Shown one piece after another: positions 8,077 through 14,319 of a stretch of 17,344 bases of DNA; position 1 is the stretch's first letter; each line of letters starts with the position of its first letter. The stretch is from the NCBI GenBank assembly GCA_031430695.1, contig JANPBZ010000145.1, positions 1 through 17,344 on the forward strand, in the 5' to 3' direction. A program made the position numbers and the translations under genes. Source of the stretch: JAENVT01 sp031430695 (GTDB lineage Bacteria > Actinomycetota > Acidimicrobiia > Acidimicrobiales > Ilumatobacteraceae). The notes under the pieces were generated by a model, which was given only the letters and a program-made list of their open reading frames with translations, made no database searches and was not told where the DNA came from.

Positions 8077-9668
8077 ACGATCTGCCCGTCACCCACGAGA
8101 CCATGCTCGACCTGCTGGCTGGCACGGTCAGGAACCGGCCCGACGCCCCAGCTATCCACTACTTCGGGTGCACACTGAGCTGGCACGAGTTTGACGAGAT
8201 CAGCGACGACCTGGCACAAGGATTGATAGCGCAGGGCGTGACCGCTGGGGACCGCGTCGGGCTTCTCATGCAGAACGTACCGCAATACATGCTGGCTCTC
8301 GCAGCCATCTGGAAGGTGGGCGCCGCGTCGGTGCCGATCAACCCGATGCTGACGCCAACCGATGTTCGTTTCATCCTCGACGATTCGGGTGCTGCGGCCG
8401 TGATCGGCCTCGACACGCTGCTTGAGCGTGTCATGACTCGGGCCGCTCGAGAGCAGTTCACCGATCTCGTGATGATCACCACCACGGCCGAGCGGTATGC
8501 AGCCTCGTGGCCCAGTGCCCTCGATTTGCCAGAATCGGTCGACGTACCCGGTGCCGTCACCTGGCAGCAGCTACTCAACGCCGACGACGCGGGACCGCTT
8601 CCCACCGTGATTGCCGAGCAGCCCGCGGTGCTGACATACACATCGGGTACGACCGGCCCACCCAAAGGTGCAATCAACACCCACGCCAACGTGGTGTTTG
8701 CGTGCAGATTTTACGAGTACTGGATCGATCTCGACGACACCGATGTGATCCTTGCCATCGCCCCGCTGTTCCACATCACCGGGCTCGTCGCACACATGGG
8801 TCCAGCAATCACGACCGGCGCAGCACTGGTGCTCGGCTACCGGTTCGACGTGAACCTTGTTGCCGATCTCATCGAGCAGTACCGACCGACATTCACAATC
8901 GGGGCAATCACCGCGTTCATCGCCTTGATGACCGACCCCGTCGTCAAGCATCGCGACCTCACATCGCTGACGACCGTCTACAGCGGCGGGGCGCCCATCG
9001 CACCGACGACTGTTGCCGACTTCGAACGGACCTTCGGGCCCTACATCCACAACATCTACGGGCTCACCGAGGCGACAGGACCGTGTCTGGCCGTGCCGCG
9101 CGGCTCGCGTGCGCCGGTCGATCCGTCCACGGGCGCCTTGGCCGCTGGCGTGCCGGTGTGCAACACCGAGGTCAAAATCGTCCGCGACGACGGGACGACC
9201 GCCCTGCCGGGGGAACCGGGCGAGCTGGCCATGCGCGGGCCGCAGGTCGTACCAGGCTATTGGCGCCGCGAAGCCGAGACAGCCAACGCCATCCGCAACG
9301 GGTGGCTCTACACCGGTGACGTCGCGGTGCAGGACGACGAAGGCTGGTTCTACATCGTCGACCGCCTGAAGGACCAGATCAACGCCTCCGGCTTCAAGGT
9401 GTGGCCTCGGGAGGTCGAGGACGCGCTGGTCAGCCATCCAGATGTCGTCGAGGCGGCCGTCGTTGGCGTCCCTGACGCCTACCGCGGCGAGACCGTCAAA
9501 GCATTCGTCGTGCTCCTCGCCGGCTCGACGGTCTCCTCCGACGACCTCATCCGCTATAGCCGAGAGCGACTCGCGGCGTACAAGTACCCACGGCTCCTCG
9601 ACATCGTCGACGAGCTTCCGCGCACCGCATCCGGAAAGGTTCTGCGTCGAGCACTCCGCTCGACGTAG
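8073..9668 (+). CDS. Second acyl-CoA synthetase (AMP-binding ligase)
   Basis: A 531-residue ANL-superfamily ligase, distinct from its neighbour. Motifs: P-loop TYTSGTTGPPKG (188-199), PLFHITG (231-237), IYGLTEATG (328-336), GWLYTGD (410-416), VDRLKDQINASGFKVWPREVE (429-449) and catalytic Lys522 in RTASGKVLRR. It is the fatty-acid/aromatic-acid CoA ligase type. The ATG at 8073 lies inside the ATGA that ends the preceding gene; the same frame is open much further upstream inside that gene but only as an out-of-frame shadow. Two adjacent ligases with different hinge signatures suggest two different acids, for example the fragments released from an ester or an early and a late intermediate; this is inference. 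Confidence 0.92.
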   Translation: MNDLPVTHETMLDLLAGTVRNRPDAPAIHYFGCTLSWHEFDEISDDLAQGLIAQGVTAGDRVGLLMQNVPQYMLALAAIWKVGAASVPINPMLTPTDVRFILDDSGAAAVIGLDTLLERVMTRAAREQFTDLVMITTTAERYAASWPSALDLPESVDVPGAVTWQQLLNADDAGPLPTVIAEQPAVLTYTSGTTGPPKGAINTHANVVFACRFYEYWIDLDDTDVILAIAPLFHITGLVAHMGPAITTGAALVLGYRFDVNLVADLIEQYRPTFTIGAITAFIALMTDPVVKHRDLTSLTTVYSGGAPIAPTTVADFERTFGPYIHNIYGLTEATGPCLAVPRGSRAPVDPSTGALAAGVPVCNTEVKIVRDDGTTALPGEPGELAMRGPQVVPGYWRREAETANAIRNGWLYTGDVAVQDDEGWFYIVDRLKDQINASGFKVWPREVEDALVSHPDVVEAAVVGVPDAYRGETVKAFVVLLAGSTVSSDDLIRYSRERLAAYKYPRLLDIVDELPRTASGKVLRRALRST

Positions 9669-9685
9669 TCCTCGGCGGCACCGCG

Positions 9686-10573
9686 TTGTCCAAGTGCCCC
9701 ACCGATCATGTCGTATCACCTACGACCGACACGGTGGTTGTGCTCGGCGAGTTCGATGGAGTACACCGCGACCATGCTGCACTCGTCGCCGATGCCCTGA
9801 AGCTTTCCAGACCCCTCCGTGCTGCCGTGGTGGCAATAGTGGCCGACGGCGGCGAGGGTGTTCCACGGATCATGAACGTCAACCGTCGCTGCGAACTCCT
9901 GCTCAGCTGCGGTGTGTCATCGGCGTTCGTCGTCCCGCTACCCCGTCCCGTCGACGTACAGGACGCGGTCGGGGCTGCGCTGGAGCGTATGCGTCCGATT
10001 GCAGTGTTCATTGACCGGGAATCTTGGCCGTCGCAACCGCGTGATGCGCTCACGGAGTATCTGCACTGGATCGGCGCCATCGTCCGTGACGGCGCAACGG
10101 CGCCAGATCCAGCGCTCGGACCGATCAACACAGCGAGCATCATCGACCTTGTCCGCAGCGGCGACATCCGCACAGCCGGGGAGATGCTCGGCCGACCGCA
10201 CGAACTCGCCGGCGAGATCGCTGCTCGTGACTTCGACCCGCCACCGACAGGGTTTCAGACCGAACAGGTGGTACCGGCACCCGACATCGTCCTGCCCGGG
10301 AGTGGCGTCTACGCGGCACGGACATTGATCGGCCGTCGCTGGGTTGGAGCTGCGGTGAACGTCGGCACTCGTCCCACGTTCGGTTTCTCCGATCGCGTCG
10401 TCGTCGAAGGCCATCTGATCGAATTCGAGGGCGACCTTCAAGACACCGAACTGTCCCTCCGGTTCGTGCGCCGGCTGCGCGACGAACTGCAGTTCTCCGG
10501 GCCCGACGAACTGGCGGCGCAGATCGAGCGTGACGTGGTCGCGGTGACCGCTCTGCTGCGGTCGAAGGCCTAG
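9686..10573 (+). CDS. Divergent RibF-like protein (FAD synthetase / riboflavin kinase fold), catalytic motifs eroded
   Basis: A 295-residue protein with the two-domain layout of bifunctional RibF, which phosphorylates riboflavin and adenylylates FMN. N-terminal domain: GEFDGVHRDH (21-30) for the usual GxFDGVHxGH, and INTASIIDLVRSGDI (147-161) where RibF has the SSTxIR-type motif, followed by LGRPHEL (168-174). C-terminal domain: GVYA (207-210), NVGTRPTFG (225-233), VEGHLIEFEGDL (240-251) with the conserved Glu241, and LRDELQFSGPDELAAQIERDV. The kinase motif GFPTAN is replaced by GFQTEQ (189-194). The nucleotidyltransferase region is also shortened. The fold is recognisable, but one or both activities are doubtful. 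The start is uncertain: TTG at 9686, 17 bases after the ligase stop, is the first in-frame candidate; GTG 9734 would begin at the motif itself. Confidence 0.78.
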   Translation: MSKCPTDHVVSPTTDTVVVLGEFDGVHRDHAALVADALKLSRPLRAAVVAIVADGGEGVPRIMNVNRRCELLLSCGVSSAFVVPLPRPVDVQDAVGAALERMRPIAVFIDRESWPSQPRDALTEYLHWIGAIVRDGATAPDPALGPINTASIIDLVRSGDIRTAGEMLGRPHELAGEIAARDFDPPPTGFQTEQVVPAPDIVLPGSGVYAARTLIGRRWVGAAVNVGTRPTFGFSDRVVVEGHLIEFEGDLQDTELSLRFVRRLRDELQFSGPDELAAQIERDVVAVTALLRSKA

Positions 10574-12360
10574 AAGAACGCTGCGTCGCGGTCAAGCCCG
10601 TAGGCGCGGATCTTGCGGTAGATCGTCGAACGCGACAACCCGATCGTTCGGGCTGCCACAACCTTGTTGCCGTCGGCCTGATTCAGCGCCTTCATGATTG
10701 CCTCGCACTCCAGCTGATCGATCGTCGACAACGACCGACGCAGCGACCGGGAGCGGACTTCGACTGGCAGATCCGCGACGGATATCTCTCCGACGCGGGA
10801 AGCAGCTACGAAGCGGATGACGTCGTCGAGCTGACGAATGTTGCCCGGCCAGCTCGCCCGGCTCAGTTCGCTGATGGCGTCGGCCGAGATGTGCACCATG
10901 CGCCCTCTCGGATGCCGCGCAAGTAGGTAACGAACGATCGCGGCGATGTCGTCGGGGCGATCGTGCAGATCTGGGATCGGCAACACGATGCCATCGAACC
11001 GCTCGATCAACCGCCGCTGTTCCGGGGAGATCACGCCGTCCTCGCAGCACAACGTTGCCACGATCCAGGGCGTGTCTGCTGCGCGGAGGTCATCGATGAA
11101 CGCACCCAGCTCGCGAAGCGTGTGATCGGAAATCGCGTCCAGGTGCTGCAGCAGCACCAGGTTCGGTGTCTGTGCGGTCAGAACTTGACCTGCCAACGGC
11201 TTGACCTCGTCGATGTGCGAGCAGTCGATCGTCAGTGTTGTTTCGGCCTCGAAGTCCTGACCAGTCATTTCGCGCACAATGCTCCACTTGCCAACACCTG
11301 AAGCACCGACGAGTACGACCGGAACGTGTTCGTCGGCAAATCGGGCCGCCGCATCCAGTGCACCGATCCACTTCGGGTTCTCGCCCGGCAGCTGGAACCG
11401 GCGGGTGATCGGCTCGGCACGCCGACGAGTGTGTACGGTCGGTTTCTCAACCGCACTCTCCAAGTCGACGAGCGCGCCGATAAGCCGACCACTGTCGTGG
11501 ATGGCAATGCACACCAGGCTGACCTCGTCACCGGCGCGCGTCGGCACCACCCGTCGGGTCGGCCCAGAGGACACGCCTACCTGGGAGACGACATCCCAGA
11601 GAATGTCGCGATCTACGAGCTGGTCGAGGAGTCGAGTCGCCTTCGCGCCAGCGATCAACAGATCCTTACCGACGGCGGCAACGAGACGGTGCTGGTGCTT
11701 CGCCGCCAGGTAGGCGTCGAGTACTCTTCGCTCGTCGAGCGTCGACGACATCAGCAACCGGTTCTCGATGTCGGCCGCTGTGCTGATCATCAGCGGAGTC
11801 AGCAGCGCATTGGCTACTTCCGCCTTGCAGGACAAGGTGATAATGCCTTCCAGTCGGCGTGTGGTGGGGCTATGGATGGGCGCACCGACGCATGCGAACG
11901 GGATCAGGGCGTCAGCGAAGTGCTCTGGACCAACGATCAACTGCGCGCGCCCGAGTTCGGCAACCGTGCCAATTCCGTTGGTGCCGACTCGGTCCTCGGG
12001 AGCACCAAAGCCGGCGTCGGAGCAGATCCGGTCCAGGGAAGGCAGGATAGAAGCGTCGGCAACCCATCGTTGCACGATGTTGGCATCCCGGTCGGCCAGC
12101 AGCACTCCCGCATGCAGGCCTGCGAGGCTTGCTGCGAGGGAGCGGAGCACCGGTTCGGCGGCCTCGAACAACCGTCCGGCGGATGCGAGATCCTCCTGGT
12201 ACGGCAGCGACTTGACGTTCGGCTGGGCACCGAACGCAGAGGAGCGTCGCCAGGACGCAAGGATTTCAGGGCGTACCGCTCGACTGAGCGGCTCGCTGAC
12301 CGCGCCGGTCTCGAACAGTTCGGTGCGAGCAAGGTGCACTTGCTTCGCGTTGACGATCAT
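10570..12360 (-). CDS. AcoR-type GAF / AAA+-like / Fis-HTH transcriptional regulator
   Basis: A 596-residue regulator related to AcoR/AdhR and mycobacterial MimR-type proteins. N-terminal part: RPEILASWRRS (30-40), then a GAF domain with DRVGTNGIGTVAELGRAQLIVGPEHF (123-148, family hallmark) and APIHSP. Central domain: Walker A GASGVGK (352-358), but the Walker B position reads LVLLQHLD (401-408) without the Asp-Glu pair. The GAFTGA loop that contacts sigma-54 is absent, and PGNIRQL (505-511) is kept. C-terminus: Fis-type helix-turn-helix (about 551-588, GNKVVAARTIGLSRSTIYRKI). It therefore probably works with ordinary RNA polymerase rather than as a sigma-54 activator. ATG 12360 is preferred over an ATG at 12393 because AGAGG lies five bases upstream of it. 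It is divergent from the lactonase gene and likely controls neighbouring operons, which is inference. Confidence 0.9.
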   Translation of the reverse strand: MIVNAKQVHLARTELFETGAVSEPLSRAVRPEILASWRRSSAFGAQPNVKSLPYQEDLASAGRLFEAAEPVLRSLAASLAGLHAGVLLADRDANIVQRWVADASILPSLDRICSDAGFGAPEDRVGTNGIGTVAELGRAQLIVGPEHFADALIPFACVGAPIHSPTTRRLEGIITLSCKAEVANALLTPLMISTAADIENRLLMSSTLDERRVLDAYLAAKHQHRLVAAVGKDLLIAGAKATRLLDQLVDRDILWDVVSQVGVSSGPTRRVVPTRAGDEVSLVCIAIHDSGRLIGALVDLESAVEKPTVHTRRRAEPITRRFQLPGENPKWIGALDAAARFADEHVPVVLVGASGVGKWSIVREMTGQDFEAETTLTIDCSHIDEVKPLAGQVLTAQTPNLVLLQHLDAISDHTLRELGAFIDDLRAADTPWIVATLCCEDGVISPEQRRLIERFDGIVLPIPDLHDRPDDIAAIVRYLLARHPRGRMVHISADAISELSRASWPGNIRQLDDVIRFVAASRVGEISVADLPVEVRSRSLRRSLSTIDQLECEAIMKALNQADGNKVVAARTIGLSRSTIYRKIRAYGLDRDAAFF

Positions 12361-12376
12361 GGAGACCTCTGTCTCC
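12361..12376 (-). promoter_or_regulatory. Hairpin covering the regulator's ribosome binding site
   Basis: A perfect 6-base inverted repeat GGAGAC-AGAG-GTCTCC on the minus strand, directly adjacent to the ATG at 12360. Both possible Shine-Dalgarno sequences, AAGGAG and AGAGG, fall in its arm or loop. Folding would hide them in the mRNA; as DNA it could also be an operator. Confidence 0.4.
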
Positions 12377-12458
12377 TTCCCCCTCGATGACAACTACCCG
12401 GATTCCGACGGAACGTGACCCGGATTCGTATCATTCTCGCAACGGGATCGTACTCGGT

Positions 12459-12475
12459 GTGTCAAATTGCGACAC
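12459..12475. promoter_or_regulatory. Operator-like dyad GTGTC-N7-GACAC
   Basis: A perfect 5-base inverted repeat with centre at 12467. Its minus-strand arm contains TTGACA, so binding here could repress the regulator gene (autoregulation, inferred). The size suits a dimeric helix-turn-helix protein such as the adjacent Fis-type regulator. Confidence 0.45.
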
Positions 12476-12532
12476 TGTTCGGGAGTCGCCCGGATCCCGG
12501 CCGTACGGTGCATCGATTCCTTGAGTGGCGCA

Positions 12533-12554
12533 GTCTCACATTGGCACATCTCGG
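12533..12554 (+). promoter_or_regulatory. Shared element TTGGCACATCtCGG, copy B, with upstream flank
   Basis: The core at 12541-12554 matches 13 of 14 bases of the element at 6329-6342. Read as a 17-base unit from 12533, it also matches the dyad at 12459-12475 at 12 of 17 positions, so it may be a weaker copy of the same operator, 74 bases (about seven helical turns) away. Confidence 0.45.
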
Positions 12555-12570
12555 TGCAATCAGCGCACCG
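12552..12570. promoter_or_regulatory. Operator-like dyad CGGTGC-N7-GCACCG
   Basis: A perfect 6-base inverted repeat with the same 7-base spacer as the dyad at 12459-12475, centres 94 bases apart (close to nine helical turns). It partly overlaps copy B of the shared element. Arm sequences differ between the two dyads, so a common protein is uncertain. Confidence 0.4.
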
Positions 12571-12593
12571 CATTGTTGCGATCAGCGGCCACA

Positions 12594-12610
12594 TTGGCGC
12601 TCTTTCTGCA
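12594..12610 (+). promoter_or_regulatory. Sigma-54-like -24/-12 sequence, function doubtful
   Basis: TTGGCGC-N5-CTGCA has the invariant GG and GC of sigma-54 promoters at the correct 10-base spacing and lies about 50 bases before the lactonase start. Against function: the neighbouring regulator lacks GAFTGA, and Actinomycetota generally lack sigma-54. Confidence 0.2.
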
Positions 12611-12658
12611 AGTTTATGTTCGCAGCGCACCTCGACTGGGGTGGGGAGGGGTCACACC

Positions 12659-13471
12659 ATGGAAACCACTCTTCGGGGTCTCAACCTCGGCAACTTCGGT
12701 CTCGACATGTCAGCGCTGTTGGACGCACCGGAGTACTACGGCATGCCGTATGCATGCCCGGCACTGGCGTACATCATCGAGCATCCGGAGGGGCGGGTCC
12801 TGTTCGAGACTGGACTGTCAGAGCACGCACTCGACGAGTGGCTCCCCGAATGGCAAGAGGGCGCCGACATCTCCACCGTGCTCCCGGAGCATCGCCTCGC
12901 CGCTCGGTTGAACCAGATCGGCCTAGGACCAGAGGACTTCCGCTACGTCGTGCTCGGCCACCTGCATACCGATCACTCCGGCGGAGCACGAATCTTCAAA
13001 GACGCCGGCGTCGAAGTTGTTGTACACGAAGCCGAGTACCAGCATGTGCGCGACATGCCCGAGGACGCCCTCAACTTCTTTAACAAGGCCGATACGGCGT
13101 TCCTCGATCACGTCTCACTGACGACGATCACAGACAGCGAGTTCGAACTGCTGCCCGGGGTCAAGCTGGTGCATCTCCCCGGTCACACCCCTGGACTCCT
13201 GGGCATGGTCATCGAGCTGGCCCATTCGGGCACCGCGGTGCTGACGTCCGACGCCCTGTATCGGCACGAGAGTTACGGGCCGCCGCTGATTGGTTCGCAA
13301 ACCGTGTGGGACCCGCAACAGTGGCGTGACTCGGTGGAGAAGGTCCGCAGCATCGCTAAGGAACACGAAGCGTTGATCTTCCCCGGCCACGACGGAGAGG
13401 CGATCAAGCAGTACGCGACCCGGACCGAACTCCAGCATTTCGATTTCACCCCCGACTTCTCATACAGCTGA
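12659..13471 (+). CDS. Metallo-beta-lactamase-fold hydrolase, AHL-lactonase family
   Basis: A 270-residue dinuclear zinc hydrolase. Metal ligands are complete: HLHTDH (101-106), His176 (PGHTPG), the bridging Asp198 and His244 (FPGHDGE). Tyr201, three residues after Asp198 (DALY), matches the spacing of the catalytic Tyr in the lactonase AiiA (DASY), which favours lactone hydrolysis over beta-lactamase activity. In this setting it may open the lactone produced by the nearby Baeyer-Villiger monooxygenase rather than quench quorum signals; this is inference. The ATG at 12659 is chosen because GGAGG (12645-12649) lies nine bases upstream and homology starts soon after; the frame is open further upstream through the promoter region. 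It is the first gene of a two-gene operon with the SDR. Confidence 0.9.
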   Translation: METTLRGLNLGNFGLDMSALLDAPEYYGMPYACPALAYIIEHPEGRVLFETGLSEHALDEWLPEWQEGADISTVLPEHRLAARLNQIGLGPEDFRYVVLGHLHTDHSGGARIFKDAGVEVVVHEAEYQHVRDMPEDALNFFNKADTAFLDHVSLTTITDSEFELLPGVKLVHLPGHTPGLLGMVIELAHSGTAVLTSDALYRHESYGPPLIGSQTVWDPQQWRDSVEKVRSIAKEHEALIFPGHDGEAIKQYATRTELQHFDFTPDFSYS

Positions 13472-13502
13472 CGATCACAAGACCCACACGAGGAGACGAC
13501 TG

Positions 13503-14258
13503 GTGAAACTCAATGGCCGAGTCGCGCTCATCACAGGTGGCGGTTCGGGAATGGGCCGCGCAATGGCGTTGGCGTTCGCTGCGAACGGCGCCCATGTTGC
13601 CGTCGTCGACGTCGACGAACTCACTGCCCGGACCACGGCCGAGACCGTGGTCTCGTTGGGAGGGCAGGCGATGGCCCTGCAGTGTGATGTGTCGAGCGCT
13701 AGTCCGGTAGCAGCGACCGTCGCTCTGGCCAGCCAATCGCTCGGCCCGATCTCCATTTTGTGCAGCAACGCCGGTGTGCTCGACGACTACGCACCGGTCC
13801 TCGATACGAGCGAAGAACTCTGGGATCGGATCATCAACGTAAACCTCAAGGGCATGTATCTCATGGCGCGCTCCGTACTCCCGCAAATGATCCAGCAAGG
13901 CAGTGGTGTGATTATCAACACAGCCTCCATTGCAGGGCTTGTCGCCGGCGCTGGCGGCGCTGCCTACACAGCCTCGAAGCATGGAGTGATCGGACTGACC
14001 CGGCAGATCAGTTTCGACTATGGATCACGAGGCGTCCGCGCAAATGCCATCTGTCCTGGTGCCGTGGAGACAGGAATGACCAAGGCAATTCTGGACTCCG
14101 GCGATGCCGCAGTCATGGACGCCGTCCGTGCAGTTCCCGCCGGGCGACATGCTCAGCCCGAGGAGATCGCGAACCTGGCGCTGTTTCTTGCCAGCGATGA
14201 TTCTTCGTTCATGCACGGTTCGGCTGTCGTCATCGATGGTGGCTGGACGATTCGATAG
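13503..14258 (+). CDS. Short-chain dehydrogenase/reductase (SDR)
   Basis: A 251-residue classical SDR, usual length. It has the cofactor motif TGGGSGMG (11-18), acidic Asp36 and Asp38 at the end of the second strand (favouring NAD), SNAG (88-91), Asn113, Ser142, Tyr155 and Lys159 (YTASK) as the full catalytic tetrad, and the C-terminal VIDGGW. Such enzymes interconvert alcohols and ketones. The GTG start at 13503 follows GAGGAG (13490-13495) at seven bases. It lies 31 bases after the lactonase gene, so the two are probably cotranscribed. A plausible role is making the ketone used by the monooxygenase, or oxidising a hydroxyacyl intermediate; neither can be decided from sequence. Confidence 0.92.
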   Translation: MKLNGRVALITGGGSGMGRAMALAFAANGAHVAVVDVDELTARTTAETVVSLGGQAMALQCDVSSASPVAATVALASQSLGPISILCSNAGVLDDYAPVLDTSEELWDRIINVNLKGMYLMARSVLPQMIQQGSGVIINTASIAGLVAGAGGAAYTASKHGVIGLTRQISFDYGSRGVRANAICPGAVETGMTKAILDSGDAAVMDAVRAVPAGRHAQPEEIANLALFLASDDSSFMHGSAVVIDGGWTIR

Positions 14259-14319
14259 CCGCAGTCGATCGCACGACGCAGCTGACGACGGCGCCGACCA
14301 CAACGGGCTCGCGAGATCG
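14259..14319. other. Convergent intergenic gap
   Basis: Sixty-one bases between two stop codons of opposite genes. No GC-rich hairpin followed by a T-run is visible in either direction, so no intrinsic terminator is called. Confidence 0.4.

Larger units (their letters stand above)
12361..12658. promoter_or_regulatory. Divergent control region, regulator / lactonase operon
   Basis: A 298-base gene-free region between the regulator and lactonase genes, the longest in the window. It holds two 5-6 base dyads with identical 7-base spacers, the TTGGCACATC element, two copies of CACATTGGC 53 bases apart, and a GG-N10-GC sequence. On the minus strand a -35-like TTGACA lies inside the first dyad (12460-12465), but no good -10 was found at the right distance. 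A GGGGAGGGG tract (12643-12651) provides the lactonase ribosome site. A short minus-strand open frame here has no recognisable protein features and was not called. Confidence 0.6.

Noticed and set aside
12542..12557. Second sigma-54-like candidate, TGGCAC followed by TGC
   Set aside because: The GG to GC spacing is 11 bases, not the required 10; the similar sequence at 6330 has 9.
12394..12630. Minus-strand 78-codon open frame with several Cys, in the regulator/lactonase control region
   Set aside because: No ribosome site or recognisable motif, and it covers the cluster of dyads, so a regulatory role for this DNA is more likely.
14259..14319. Possible intrinsic terminator between the convergent SDR and thiolase-like genes
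   Set aside because: Only short palindromes such as CTCGCGAG nearby; no stable stem with a T-run in either direction.
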